From assembly GCF_043641665.1 (NCBI RefSeq), contig NC_092199.1, positions 19,906,860-19,970,859 of the forward strand: a stretch of DNA of 64,000 nucleotides, written 5' to 3'. Every line of letters starts with the position of its first letter. The first letter of the stretch is position 1. Under the pieces are notes generated by a model. It worked only from the letters and a program-made list of their open reading frames with translations. It made no database searches and had not been told where the DNA came from. The position numbers were made by a program, and so were the translations under genes. This DNA comes from Enoplosus armatus. Taxonomy: Eukaryota; Chordata; Actinopteri; Centrarchiformes; Enoplosidae. Below, piece after piece: positions 1-13,964 of the stretch.

Positions 1-3000
1 GTTCGCTGTTGTTTATTTGCACTGTTGGCCAGTGCGTGCCACGGCGACCTTATCTAACTATGCGAGCTATGACTCTGATGTCAAACTTTTGCCTTTCATC
101 GACCTCCGTTTGAGACAAAGTCAGTCTCCCTGGAGCAGAACTCGCATGGCGTGGGGTGCATGTCATTGCCGCAGTCATGCCAAGCCAACATGGCATTTTG
201 GCAGAATCTCCTCCCTCTGGTCCCCCTCGCTCCCCCGGGGACCTCTCGAGAACATGGGCCCTGCTCGTTTCCCATCTTCTGGGCCACAAACGGAACCAAA
301 CAAAATATGTTGCACAGCGCTGCCAAAAGGGCCCATCACTTCTTCACGTCACTCCTACAGCAACCGCCACCACTACAGCTGTGTGTCCATCAGGCAGGCC
401 TGCGCGGTCACTGTCCCAGAATTTACAGGGGCTTTCCCCGCAGCCTGGACGGCTATTTCCATCCGCTGTCCTCCACCCCCACACCAGCATCCCCTGGGAG
501 CCCCTCATTTTGGCATCGGCCCAGAAGCATTTTGTTTAGCTGTTTTTTTGTGTTGTTTTTTAAATCATTACCAGCTGTCGCATAATCTTAAGCAAGATAA
601 TTGGATGAGCTCGAGACTTCTAGAGCCAAGTAAACAGACAGTGTGAAAGTTCGCGTGGAGCCGCTGGCCATCATGTTGGATTTCGAGGGCTGATACTCAC
701 GGAAGTGATTTGTGGGTCCCCAGCCTCTCGGCCCCCGTGACACAATCGCTGTCTGGTGAGGCAGAAAGCATGGGATTTCCCATACATTCATCTGCCCGTG
801 TTAGCAGCAGATCTGATAAGGGAATAGTAATGTCCCTTTATCAATCGTACAGTGTCTCAATACTTTTCCTCCTTTTCAGATTTGTGTGAACTGGCTCAGC
901 GAAGCCTGCAATCTATGATATATGTTGTGTCTCGTGCAATTATACTCGAAGAATAATAGAATGGGCTCTTGACTGGAACAAAGTGTCAAGAGCTTGTCTG
1001 TCTCTATTGTTGTTTTAGGCTCTTGGCTTCAGCTGAACGTTGCAGTCTAAAGGCACCAGAGCCTCAGATTGTGACATATATCAAACTTAAGGTCACTCTC
1101 TGGAACGTTATTGCCATTCAACAGTTTGTAGCACAAATCATAGTATTATGTCATTACGCTTTGCAAAATCAGTGAATCAGTGCCTGACCACAGGCCAGAC
1201 CACAACTGCTGCTTCCAGTCGACCCCTCTGAGACTGATGCTTACACGCCCCCCCCCCCCCCAACACTCACACAGCAGACAGGAAAAGCAGTGGACGAAGT
1301 GTCACAGCAAGGGGGGAGGGAGCGAGGAAAACAGGCAGAAATACGAAGTGAAGAGAGCGAAAGTCCAAGGCAATGAACAAGAGCCAGAGGGTCAGATTTG
1401 GACAGAGAAGAAGAAGACATACAATCCAGCGACAGAGAGGTCCAGGAGTGGAGCCAGCAGGCTAAGTGGAGGTATTTTGAGTATAGGAACACAGTGTGAT
1501 TCCCCCACTCTGTCTCTCGTCCTCCAGGGGGTCTGGGGATGGGGGAGGAATATGGGATACTGTGTTCCCAGCCCAGGATCCGGGGCAGGAAACCTCCCCT
1601 GCATTTCTTGGCGGTCCGAGCTGCTCAGTCCGTCTGGCGTTGGCCCACCTCAAGCCTTGCCCCCGCAGACCCCAAGGCTTAGAGACCACAGCATGTCTTG
1701 TCTTTGTTATATCGGCTGACGTCGAGTCATGTTTTTTACTCTAGAAATGAGACAGCGATTGAGGCTGAGAAAAAGGGAGGGCGAGTAGATGTGATTTAGA
1801 TTTGGAATCTCAGGCATTTTGGTCTGCGCCCGTTGGTAACGCCCCTTGGAAATCGAAAATGATCTGAGAGGTTCCAGGCATAATTTGCATTTGCGTAGAA
1901 AATGACACAACCATCTAAAGTCTGACTGCCGACTGGAATGCAACTCAGTGGCTGACAGACTGTCAACTGGGGCCTTTCTCGCGAAAATCAGCTCAAAACA
2001 TTCCCTTCGTCCCACTGTCCCTCTGACTGTTGGGGATGTTAGGAATGCGCAGTGACCAAAACATGTCAGAGGTTGGGGGTTAATGGGGCCTCAGGATGTA
2101 ATATGTGGTTTGCCACCCCCACTTTCACTTGTAGTGACCTTGTTATCAGACCAAAATACAGATAGAGCAGCCCAGGGGGTGGGAGGCTGAGCGTAGAGGG
2201 AGAGGGGTGAGGGGGAGACTGGAGAGTCAAGGAATGGCCAGTACATAGTCCTGATGCAGTGTGCCATATAGTCTGCTGGACACCATATCAAAGTATCCGG
2301 GTTAATGTGGCATTTCTTGTTGTGTCATTTGGATAGAACATCATTTAAGACCTTTGAGACTTTGAGATTTCCTTTTCATGGTTGCTGATGGGAGAAAAAT
2401 GTAAATTTCCAGTAAAAACCAGTGTAGGTTTAATGTTCATCAAGTGACATGTCATGTGACGAATTGTGCATTTTGTGACACTTCCAATGTAGCTTCAGGA
2501 CTTCTAATCTGACCTAACTGTCTATAGCTACTTGTTGTCTCTCATTGCCTTTTAAAAAAGGCCCCCATTACTGTTTTCTGATTCCCTATTTGCAGGACAG
2601 GGCCTTCCACAGCAACCAATCACTGCTACAAAAGAGGTCTGTAGGACTGGTATCCTGATCCACCATGTTCAGATTTTAGGTTAGGTTTAGGCACATCCTG
2701 TTAGGGCTAGGGAAAGACTGTGGTTTGGGTTAAGAACAACAATTTGATTAATGTAAGGGAACGTCATGCCTGAAAGAATAGCTTCTTAGTTAAAGTTGGG
2801 GAACGATTGGGGAAGAAATGTTGACTGGTGGTAGGAAACAGGAAGTGGTCTCCCATGTCAAAGTCTAATGTTTTGTTGACACATCCATCCACCCTGAAGA
2901 CCTCCTTCCAAAGTTTCAAGGGTATATAACAACGAACAACTGACAGATGACTCATAATTTACACGGCCCCTAGAAGTCCTTGCCAGAAAAACGTATGTCT

Positions 3001-6000
3001 AATTCATATTTAGACATTCATGCAAACGACTACTGTCATTTTTTTCTTGGGAGGACAGTCTCGTGTTTCTTTTACAGTGAGCGAAAAGAAAAAGGGTGAT
3101 GTGGGTGAGAGGGATGTACTAGCAAAAGGTCAGGAAAGGTAGAATATGCAGCTGAGCATATGTGTGTGGGGGGGGGGGGGGGGGGGGGTGAGAAAGACCC
3201 GAAGGGCGGGGGCTTCTAGAGTTCGAAGCAGGCCACCACAAGGCCAAAGCATGGAGGAAAAATACACGATGTACAGGGCACGCAACAGCAAGTCCAGGAG
3301 GCAGGAGAGGAATCGGAGAAGAGGTCCAGCTGAAGGAGGTTGAGAATCCTTGAGGGCAAACGAGGGATTAAAGTGGACAGCTCTGGACGGGGCCGCGGAG
3401 CGTGTGCGCCATAATTGAATTTCACGCTCGCCGCCCTCTTCTGAAGTCGTGTAGCAAAGCGATCATTTGAAAAGAAAGCTATTAGTCAAGCCCTCTGCTA
3501 AGCTCCGAGCTGTGCCATAGGAAATCTGGGATTAACCAGGCAGCAGGCCTCGGTGTACTCCGTCAAAACACAAGTGTCACGACGAGCCGCAGGAGCGGAG
3601 GGACAGCAACCCCCCATTTTTTTCTGTTTACATATAGAATCAGAAAGCCAACTTGCTTTTCACTACAGTGAAAGCTGTTTCTAATCAACTACCTCCAAAT
3701 GTGCAACTCGAGGCCCGAAAACAGGGTATATGTAGGTCTAGAAAAGTTAAAAAGCCTTAAATAGTTTCTTTTGCCAGCCATAGGCCGGATTGTGTCAGAT
3801 TGTGGGCCTTTCAGACCGGTACACTGTCACTACTGCTAGCTACAGTAGCTAGGAAGCTCATTGTCCCATGATGAGCAAGTGTTCATTATAGCGTCACTTA
3901 TCAGGGTCCAGGTCGTGTTAATTTGATAGTTATATCATTAAGACCTTTCGTTGAATACTGCTGGGAATACTAATGCTCTCTGTTCCCTGTTTTTATCCTG
4001 TTTGTTACCTGCGTTCTGATGTGAGGATGAGGATCCACGGAGAAGCTCACAATGACTTCATTTGTTTTTCAGTGACACCAGGCATAGTAATACTGCGGAT
4101 CATTCACAGTTAATGTTACCGTGTTTTTCTATCTTTGTCAGTTAGTCTGCATTATTTTGTATCAGGGTTAAAGTGATTTGTTTTGTGGCGGACATTTGAA
4201 ATTTGGACATTCAAATCGCACTGCGTCTCTTGTGCCTGACGTTCCCTGTCCCTTAACAAGTCACTGCATCGCCCCCACACTCGTATCGTTATTTGTAAAG
4301 CGGCTGGGCCATTTTGGGCAGCATGAAACGGCTTCATCAAAATTTCAGTAGATTTAAGAAAACTTGAGTTTTTTTGGAGCTGATTGTTGTCTGTGTAACA
4401 CGAGCAACACCTGGGCGGCTACTATATCGCTATATAACTAAGAATTCCACGGAGGTAGATTTTATGACGTTTGAAACGTTTGAGCCGATAGTGGGAATTA
4501 ATATTGACCTGTAATCTTGTGCGAAGAGCAGCGATAAAGCTCAATAATCATAATAATAATCATTAACTTATTGTTTGTATGAATGTGATCATGTTGTTTA
4601 TCGGGGTTTGCTTTTGTAACTCTTTCCTTATTGTTTCCTAAAACAACAGGTTGATTGACGGGCATGGGAGCGCTAAAGAGAGACCAGGATGGAGCAATTA
4701 TGTCAGCTATGTACAGATGTTGGCTTCTATCAGGAAACATCTTTTAGCTTTCTTTTCTCCCGATTTCCAAACACACAAAGAGGCTGCGGCGCGCTCTCAC
4801 GAAACACTGACTGACAATCAAGGGGGGGGGGGGGGCTCTCATGAAGCAGAGCACTACTAGTTTATTTAGTCATGCAGAATCAGAGGAAATAAACATTGTA
4901 ACGGCACATTCATCAAAGACACAACTGTTGCTTTTCACTTCCATTGTCCCAGAACCCCACAGCAGCAGCCGATTACACTGTGACATGGCAGCCGAGGACA
5001 TCGTTATATGTTAATACATGTTGTTAGGATTTGTGACAGGAGACGTTTTGAACCTTGAATCTTTTTTTCACATGGATGGCAAAAATGGGGAAAGCTGAGA
5101 AAAATCTCCAAATTCCAAGGCAACGAAACCTCGTGAGGAAAATTAAAAGTGTTAACAAGTGTTAAAGTTTGCTTTTTTTGGAACTTACTCCAAGTTTCGA
5201 TTTAGGCTTGGTGTCTAATGATGCTTTTTCTAATCTGTCTCTTCGAAATTAAGTTTATACACTGCCATTTGTTTTGCCAGTTATGTTTTTAAGGAACGGT
5301 AATTACTTCCAACGGCTTACCAAGGACTTTGATATTTAGGCGACATAAGCACTTTGGGTAAAGCTTCAGAAACGACGTTTCGGTTAAATGTCGATGGAGT
5401 AAGACACATAGTCTCGTGTGCTTTGATTCACCAAGCTATTAAACCAGGAGCTTCATCTTACCCTAACCGTAACCAAGTGTGGTGAAAATGTTAACCATGC
5501 TTTAGTGGATACAAGTTGACAACTTTTGCTGTGGTACTAACAGCCACATTCAGATTCTGGATCACCTGTCGCTTATACCAAGGGTAGCAGTTAACCCATA
5601 TGGGCCGATAAGGCGACGCGCTTCTCGACAACTTTAATTTGTTAAGGGCTGAATCACAACTCAAGTTACGAGGCCGAACTCGCCATCATCAGTTCTGAAC
5701 GTCACATTGAGCTCGCAGAAGGCCTGGCTTCAAGTTATCGATAAAAGACGGGTTGACTCGATATAACTGTAGAGAAGTCTGGCATAAAGTAAACACGGAG
5801 TAAATTCTAAAGTCTTTCCTGCATCCCAACTTAAGAACACACGTTAACAGAACTTTATGACTTCGTACTGAACGGCTAAAGATTGTAACGTAGCGAAGTC
5901 CCTACAAATAACGATCCTTATTTATGCCAAATGATATAGGCTGGCATTTTTACAACAACAAGCCTCCTCATCCACTTTGTAGTACAGCGTGAAGCTCAGA

Positions 6001-6424
6001 AACTGATATTTATTTGAATGTATTCCAAAAAAAAAATGCAGAAATCAAAGTGGTTTACACAGAAGTCAACAAACGGTTTGTCTGCGCTTTGGACGCTGAT
6101 CTGAATGCGTTTCAGAAGTGCCTGCACACCCGGGATGCAGGCCGGGGGCCAGGCAGGGAACGCATTACCAGAGCCCGAGACGCAGACCGATCGGCACCGC
6201 AGAACTGTTTTTTGGGTTTTTTCCCCCCCTCTTGGAGAAAAGAGCTTTCTCCTGTGAAAAATAAGGTGACAAAAGGCCGTCTGTTTGTGTTGAGTGCTGC
6301 GAAAGATGGATGAGCGTGTCTCCGAGGTCGCTCTCGCACCTTACAGGCATTCTTTTTATTTTGAACGTGTTGCAGACTGATTTTGTTGTCTCTGTGTTTA
6401 ACTTTCTGAATTCATGTGAAAATG

Positions 6425-6426
<2 letters not shown>
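1..6426. other. Non-coding stretch, no gene recognised
   Basis: No exon, RNA gene or recognisable transposon coding sequence was found on either strand. The longest open frame (17-646, +) has no recognisable domain and shares its interval with other open frames on both strands, as expected of GC-rich non-coding DNA. Contents include poly-C (1248-1261), poly-G (3168-3188 and 4822-4835) and a short decayed patch near 2675-2750 rich in ttaggttagg/ttaggg-like words. Distal regulatory elements could be present but cannot be shown from one sequence. Confidence 0.55.
3168..3188. repeat. Poly-G tract (21 nt)
   Basis: An uninterrupted run of 21 G follows a short (TG) stretch. It could form a G-quadruplex on the + strand. 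Long G/C homopolymers recur across the window, and their exact length is often uncertain in assemblies. Confidence 0.9.

Positions 6427-6470
<44 letters not shown>
6427..6470. repeat. (TC)n microsatellite
   Basis: A perfect TC dinucleotide tract of about 22 units is followed by an imperfect gctctctcgctcttctctct tail. It makes long artificial Ser/Leu open frames on + and Arg/Glu frames on -, which I do not count as genes. Confidence 0.95.
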
Positions 6471-6473
<3 letters not shown>

Positions 6474-7032
6474 CTCTCGCTCTTCTCTCTTGCTGGCCAG
6501 AGGAATCTCAACACCAGAGCATTATACACAACATTCTTCCACGTAGCACTATGTGCACGTAGTTCTTTATAATTCTGGCTTCGCACTGGGGCAGCAGAGC
6601 CAGATACTGGAGCATTACTTGGAGTAATGAAGCCGTTGAAACGCTGCGGCCCGAGCTTTTCTTATTCACTTCGAAATGTCTTGCGGCCTTACATTTGTGT
6701 TCCTGTAAAAGTGTAGTAGCATTTGAAGTATCCACATATTCCCCTGCAATCAGCTAAATTTAGCTCATTCTTTAAGTGTATTTGGTGTGAGGGTTTCGAG
6801 TGTCAGCCCTCCTTGACAGGGCTCTTACAGCAGAGCGAGAACCAGTGGGTCAGACCCGTCGGCTAATTAGCAGCCAATTAGAAAGCCGAGGTTTCAGCGT
6901 GACACCCCGGTGTTTGTTTCCTGCCGGTGAGTGTGCAGCACCGATATGACCCCCCCCCCGCACCAGCACCCACGGTTATGCTGCGGATCGCTGCTCACTG
7001 GCCCTGTAAACACATGTGAAGGGCCTTCACAT

Positions 7033-7067
<35 letters not shown>

Positions 7068-8368
7068 GAGAAGTGCTTAGTGTGGTTTAATATGCCCAGT
7101 GGCTTCAAACGGGATAAATCCAGCAGGAAAGCTTAGATTTAACTTCTTCCAATAAGACCGGCGTTACATGATCTTTCCAGGCAATATTAATTTGCCTATT
7201 TACTCTCTGTGTTTTTGTAACACTGATTACGACATAATCAGATTATAATATAATCATCAAAAATATTATTTAACCCTTTTTATTTTCAAACTTTTGCACC
7301 ATTATTAAAACAAATATTCCAAACTGATTCCCAGAGGAAGATGTGACAGCAGGAGCTCTGCTCACGCTGCGTCTGCATCAGCGACGGCCCGCACAGAATA
7401 AACAGCGCTCCGTCCAGTAAACCAGGGCAACCTTATGTAACCTTATTGGCCTCTAGTTGTAAAGGTGACGCGAGCAAAGCCAGTGGCAACAAGACCGAGA
7501 AGGCTGCGGCGGCTTCATAAATTGATTGATTAATAATTTCAAACCCTGCTTGGCCCTGACATGTGAGGCTGGGTTTAGTGAGTTTCACACACTGTGAATT
7601 CATCCACATATCATATAATAACAAATGTTTGGTGGCAGCTGCTTAACGGTGACTATGCTATGTTTTTCTCATATGATATCAGCAGCCTATGATAACATAG
7701 GGACCTGTGTGTTTACAGGTGTGTGGCTCCAGAGGGAGCTGTGAGAAGTCCGACTAATGTCTTCAGGCGAGGTCACTCGGCTGCTTGGTGGTCAAGTGGC
7801 ATTGTGGGAAACGTAGGGTTTTGACATGGAAGACGAACGTGTGGAAGGAGATATAAAAAGTGGGGTTGTGTTTCAGGGAGGGTACCTTTCCCGTGGCAGG
7901 ATTTATTGGACGGGACGTGGAGTACTTTGTTTGCAGTGTAATGTTATATGTGAGGAGTTATGGCTTGCCTTTTTGGTGCCTTATAAATCCATGTGGGCTG
8001 GACACAGCTGACCAACTAACTGAGACAAACAATACAAGAGGCACGCAAGGTTTTAGACTGTACTTTTTTTATGCACATCTCAACCCAAATAAGGATTGAT
8101 TGATTGATTGATTCTTGAAACGACAATGCCATCTCCAAAACATTCCGCTATTCGTTCTAATCATAGAACCCTGGTTACCTTTTCAGTGCGTCCGTCCTTT
8201 CATATGAAGGAGTTTCTCTCGCCACGTCCCAGGGATCATCGCCACGTCTCATCACAACGCTCCCTTCATCTCACCATCTGATCGATCTTGTCTCGTCTTC
8301 ATTGTCGTCAAACCATACGACTCTTTTTCGATGGCTCTTTGAGATCTTACCTTATCATTAGTTAGTAA
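6471..8368. other. Non-coding stretch with (AC)n tract
   Basis: No gene was recognised. The stretch includes an (AC)n microsatellite (7034-7066) and a short (attg)n run near 8097-8113. The rest is unique-looking sequence without simple structure. Confidence 0.5.
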
Positions 8369-8395
8369 CCCCCCCCCCCCCCCCCCCCCCCCCCC
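8369..8395. repeat. Poly-C tract (27 nt)
   Basis: A run of 27 C is directly followed by an A-rich (aaag)n tract (8396-8422). It abuts the MITE-like sequence that follows and may sit at an insertion boundary. Confidence 0.9.
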
Positions 8396-8401
8396 AAAAA
8401 A

Positions 8402-8514
8402 GAAAAAGAAAGAAAGAAAGAACGGCGAGCCGCTCTTTTGATCGGTTCTCGGAAAGGAACAGAGCCATAAGATCGGGCTCCTTTCTACAGAACCGCGATT
8501 CCCATCACTGCTAG
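8402..8514. mobile_element. hAT-like MITE terminal fragment (tentative)
   Basis: The segment has the word pattern of a common teleost non-autonomous hAT end: gagccgctcttttga, then cggttct, gaacagagcc, gaaccg, closing with 'cccatcactgctag', which resembles a hAT inverted-repeat end. No matching second end or target-site duplication was established, so this is family recognition from memory rather than structural proof. It has no coding capacity. Confidence 0.35.
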
Positions 8515-11500
8515 TCTTTTCCTCCCACCCTTTCTTCTCTTCCCCTCCCCCTCATTTTCTCCACCACCCCTCCCCATCCAAGGGCCAGTCTCCTACCACC
8601 TCGGGGCTCGCGGGGGCTTATTTGCTTCCCAAGAGCGTCCGTCCGAGCCGCGTCAGATTCCGCTGGCGCTGGCTTTGCTTCTCTTGGAAATGCAACAGAA
8701 GGGAAAGAGCAAAGGAGATAAGATGTAACACGCGTCAGAACCTCTCTTTTTATTTTCCAAATAGCATTAAACATGTGTGACAGCGCGTCGAGGCCCTCCT
8801 TTTTGTTTTTATGGGTTCCTCTCATGAATCGCGGCCTTTCTTCACAGCCCTGCAACCAGGATGGTATCACCACACCACAACGATCTGCAGCATTTGGGGC
8901 GAGATAGGAGGACTTGGGGGGGGGGGGGTGGGGGGGGAGCACATATTTTGCAGTTTGCGAAGCTTTGAGCCTTGCCAATTAGACAAAACACAATCACCAT
9001 ATTAGTCCTCCCGTATCTGCACTCATCACAAATAGATATTTGTCAAGCTCCCTGTCCAAAGTGCGGCTATTTATTATATTAGCAACATACAATCGAAACA
9101 GCAGGCTTCAATTTAGATGACATCATTCATTAGAAATTCCTACGGCACTTATCTGCATTAGATCTCTCTAAACACTCAGAGATGCAGAATTATTTCCTCT
9201 TGAATAAATATAACAAAGTGATTCAGTCTTTTGAGGGTTTGCATTTTGAACTATTTGGATATGTAAGGGCGCGCACTAAATGCTAAACAGCCAGACACAT
9301 CAGCCATGCACACTTTGACCAAAGACGCGTTTCTCTTACAGCCTGTGCTTTTATAAAACAGTGAAAGTACACAGGCTACATTGATCTGGAGCCTGAGGAA
9401 TCCCTCTTGGCTGTTTTGAAGTGACACCTATTAAAACAGGACCAGCTAGTCTCCTTTCAGCTTTCCATGTCAGATGAGGCCAGCACAGGCTCAGATCTCG
9501 GAGGCACGTCGCGCTCCGGGAACCAGACCCATCAGTTCTTTTTTCCTTTTCTTTTTTTTTCTTTTTTACCATTTGCAGATATACATCTATAGAGTCGCGT
9601 CGGAGTGAGGCACTCCTGCAGCGTGTCACGTTCGAATGTTTGGGCAGAGGAATGTGCCGGTGTGTATCCTCTCCACTCTGGGCGTCTGCCTGCCCCGCTG
9701 ATGATAAAAAGTTGCAGTGGAAACGAGAAGCTTTGTCATAAAAATGCAGCGCCGTCGCAGCACAGGCTGCCGTGCTACTCTCCAGCTGCATGGGTCAGTT
9801 CATTGTCACCAGATTCATTTGGGTCTCTCGTGTTTTTGATGAGCCAAATGGCATCATGGCGGAGATGTTTGGCAGGCCGTCACAGGGCCTTGCTGTAGGC
9901 CGTAGTAGAAGCTAGCTATTAAGACGTCAGTATGCTTCATTCGGATTAGGGTTAGAAAGGTCTGAAAGGTCATTCCATACTTATGCTTCTAGACATGGTT
10001 GGGAGATGACTTTATGGCAACCAGTTTCCAGCATACTTTTACGTTATCACGTTATGTCAAGCTAGTCGAGCTAAAAAAGATTCTACAGTAAAAAAAACAA
10101 ACAAAAAAAACAAAGTCAACGCTGGCACGCTGTTAGTAAATGCCAAAATTGAACATGCCATTGTCAAAGTGGACCCAAAAGCTGACCCATACTAGCATCT
10201 AGCTAGCTATTGTGACCGGGTATTTCGATTTGACTTCGATTTCGACTTCATTTTCATGGTTTGTCCGTCATTCCAGATGGTCGCTAAAAACTAACGTGAA
10301 CGACGAAATTGAGTGTTTTCCGAACTGTCCGTCGTGAACATCCATCATAGTTTACAGACTGACCTTTTTTTTCCCTGACCTATCATGCTTGCCGTAGTTT
10401 TGCGCACACACAGTTTCTCCTGCGTGATGAGGAAACGTGTCCTCTTTCTATTTAGTGTCGTAAAGCAAACTCCTAAAACTCACTCCACTGGAACACTGTG
10501 CAAACTGCAGTGTGGAAGGTGATAGAGACTCTCAATCATATGCTAATGTGTCAAAAGCAGGCTGTACAGTTTGAGTTTTCTTAACAGATGCATGTAAGTA
10601 TTAAGAAACAATGTGAAAGCGACCTTAGAATGAACCTTTTTGGGGGAAAATGAGAATGTCTTGGAGAGGACTTCTGAGAGCCATGTAAAAGCAGTGAGGT
10701 AATGGCTGGTGAGCTCCAGTGGAGTTGCCAGGTCTCATTTTGGAGCTCACATCGGAGTCGGGTCTTAACGCTGGGGGACCTAAGCGGGCGGCAAGTGTGT
10801 TCACTGCCACTCATAATTACTGTCACCCCGCCGCTGCCGTTTCCTGGACCACTTCAGTTTGTTTTCTCGGCTAAATACGCTCCAGAGGAGTGTTGCGTCA
10901 GCGCCCGGTGCCTCGAGGAATCTGCTGCGACGCGCGTTTCGTGTCGTAGAGGTGCTTGAATGAAAGCACCGAGGTCAGAGTGACATTTCATATTAGTGCA
11001 CGGCTAAATTGTCACAAAAGAGGGAAACCTCCCTTCTCATAACACCAGCGGCTGCCATGGTTGTTACTCGGCGTCACTGAGAAATTCACATTTAAGTGTC
11101 TATGTTATAGACGGCGGTTGACAGAAAGCAGATGTTTACATTATGTCTGGGATTTCAAGGTTTTCCATACTAAAATGAGCTGCACTTGCAACACTTCGCC
11201 CCACTGTCAGTCAAACTGTAGCAAAAAGAGAAGAAAAAAAAGTGGAGTTCTGGGAGGAAAAATAGACTTTAATGTTGAGGTTCTGGTGTTAAAAGCGTTA
11301 ACATGGTCTGTGTTTACATGTGCAAGATCTCTTAATCCAGGAGTGTATGAAATTCACTCACGAAATATGGCTGTTTTTGACTGGCAGCGCAAAACATGTA
11401 CGCAGTCAGATGATACTTTTAATTTCCCTGCTTTAATCCAGGCTGTTTTCCTGCAGTGACAGAGCCACCTCGAGCATCACCCAGAATACTCTTTGACTCC

Positions 11501-13070
11501 CCAGCACCCAGTATAATGTAAATATTGCTTCTGAGGCATGTGGCTTCCTAGAACTGACATCATGGAGGCACGTTATTATTAGCCATATCTGCGATGAGTT
11601 TGGAACAACAGATCGATGATGTGCTATCTTCTCTCATACTTCTTGAGCATACTGCTGCTCCTGTTCATACCAGGTCACAGAGTGCATGTGGAGCATTTTT
11701 TTTGGGGGGGGGGGTCTATTTCGCTCCCAAACACAAACAAAACATTGATCACATTGACTTCAAATGAAGTAAGAGCACGAAAAAAAAGAAGAAAAAAAAA
11801 ACTTTATTTGAATACCAAAATCTTGTTATTATCATTCCTGAAATAACACAAACGTTAAATGAAATATCCTGTCTGAGATGTTTTGGCTAGTTTCTTAAAA
11901 TATTAGCTGAAAGATACAAAAACGTGGGCGCTGACACTGTGTTTCTGTATCACTCCTGACTCTTAACATATACAGAGCAATGTAATAAACAGCGACAAAT
12001 ACCTGTATGTTGTATGTGTGTTTTATATGTATGTTATAGTATTAAAATATACCATGGCCAAGTAAAAAGACTTCCCTCCCCAATCAATTCACAAACATAG
12101 ATATTAGTTTTCTCACACAGAAGATTAAAAGCCAAGAAAGATTATAGATTCTTGTTTTTTTAGTATAGATTTTTGTGTTTTTCAACACAAAACAAATGGC
12201 TACCCTGAAGGTAGGAATGGGAGTAAAGGCCCACTATACAATAGAGGTGAATGGAATTCGTGCTCAGAGCTCAAATGATACTCGATGATTGATGCGATCT
12301 CAAAGGCCGACAAAACCTGGAAAAAATAAAACCAAAAGCGTCTACATGTCTGGATACCACTTTTGGTATATTTTGTTTGGTGACAAATCGATGGAAGCCA
12401 CTGGTTGCCTCGAGGGAGGGGACAAAACAAGGCCGGGCCACAAGTTTTCCCCTCGAGTAGTCTGTTGATTACGCACTGTATTGATAGATTAATCGTCTAT
12501 GAAATGTCTTCAGATTGCTTAGCTACACAGTTCCGGCCATAAATTCCATAACAAAAGTGCAATTTTTGCTCGACAAGTGTTTTAAACAGGCGATCGGGAC
12601 GTAGCGTTTCAGAAATGGCCATCGAGAGGCTGAGAGCCGTTTCCTTTTGTGACGGCAGCTGGAAATTGTGTCTTCTTTTCCAACGTGGATTGGGCCGATT
12701 GTACACGGTGACACGCGACGGGACAAAAGTGAGGTAAACACACAGTAGCCTCGTAACTTGCAGCCTGACAAACAAAGCCAGTATTAATAGTCAACGGGTT
12801 TTTTTTGGGGGGGGGGTTTTGTGGTTTTTTGAGACAGGACACTAAAGGAAGCTAGGGAATGCATGGAAATGCTTGAATGGAAAGTGGCAGAGTGGATTCC
12901 AGGGAGGTCTGCGGCTGTTTTGCTGCTGATGGGTACGGTGCGTTAAAGCTTGTCACACAAAGCCCCGCAGAAGTACACTCTCTGTAAACTTTCCGGGGGC
13001 TTTTTAAACACAGCGAGTGCCAGCCTACCCAGCCAGAGACGGAGCGGGAGGCACAGCCAAAATGTCACAG

Positions 13071-13073
<3 letters not shown>
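8515..13073. other. Non-coding stretch, no gene recognised
   Basis: No exon or RNA gene was recognised. The region contains G runs at 8916-8937, polypyrimidine near 9538-9570 and a G run at 11704-11713. Open frames on both strands here are overlapping and featureless. The interval 9000-9250 is AT-rich and free of simple repeats, so it could hold a conserved element, but nothing proves it. Confidence 0.5.

Positions 13074-13107
<34 letters not shown>
13074..13107. repeat. (CA)n microsatellite
   Basis: A perfect CA dinucleotide tract of about 17 units. Confidence 0.95.
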
Positions 13108-13108
<1 letters not shown>

Positions 13109-13345
13109 CGGAGTCCGCAACCACGGTGTGTTAGATTACACGGTTCCTTTGTATTTATATTACCTTATGTATTTAGATTACATGGCTTCTTTGTGTTGAG
13201 CAAGTTAAACACACAGGCCATTATTCATGATGCCAGCAGGGAGCCTGTTCAGCAGCGGGGAGGCTGCTGGGCTGAGCAGCGCTGATGTCAGATCAGGTTA
13301 TTGCAGGATAGGTAGGAGTGTTGGCAGTCCCACCTGTGAACGTCA

Positions 13346-13365
13346 CTAACCCTAACCCTAACCCT
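13346..13365. repeat. Short telomere-like repeat (CCCTAA)3
   Basis: Just over three copies of the vertebrate telomere unit in CCCTAA orientation. It is too short to be an old telomere and may be a by-product of break repair or part of a decayed repeat. Similar ttaggg words occur near 2680 and 9945. Confidence 0.7.
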
Positions 13366-13932
13366 GACTCACCAACAAGCACTGCGTTTAAGCGATTAGC
13401 GTTTGAGAAATGGATAAATGTGTCGATAAATAAATGATCGAAGCTGGTTTGGTTTCTCGCCGAGGCGACAACTCACTATTTGTCTATGAAAATGCGCCAA
13501 AATGATACTGACTAACCTCTGGCGCGAATGGCACCACCCAGTTCCCATGTTCAAACCAGGTGGTTTACCACACCCATAATGGTGTGATCCCAAACTTGAT
13601 TGCATTGCTCATTTTTAGTCTGCTGTTGACGAACTGCAAAAGACTGACAGTGGCGGGGCTTACTCTCTGCGTGTCAGGCTGTGTTAATGCACAATTGATA
13701 ATTAAACATGAAATAAACTATACTTTCTGCAAGTTCCTGTGAGTTGGATCAGTTTGTCAGCCCAGTTCAGACCAGGTCACGGTCACTTCTCCTCCCTGCA
13801 CTTGTGTCTGTCCCCTGTATTCTTTCCATCTCGCTGCTTCTACCTTTCAGCCTTCTCTTCAGCTTGAGAAAGAATGCGATGAATTCTAAGCAGTGCTGTT
13901 TTGTCTCACATCAAATGTCGTCTTGCTGGGTT

Positions 13933-13964
<32 letters not shown>

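Noticed and set aside
17..646. Longest + strand open frame (about 209 codons)
   Set aside because: It has no domain, signal or family resemblance. Overlapping frames on both strands are equally open, and composition is typical of GC-rich non-coding DNA. A real gene cannot be excluded but is not supported.
8511..8978. Minus-strand open frame of 155 codons
   Set aside because: It runs through poly-G and polypurine sequence, giving Pro- and Arg/Gly-rich low-complexity peptide with no recognisable domain.
13346..13365. Interstitial telomere
   Set aside because: Just over three units, so it is kept as a short repeat and not as evidence of chromosome fusion.
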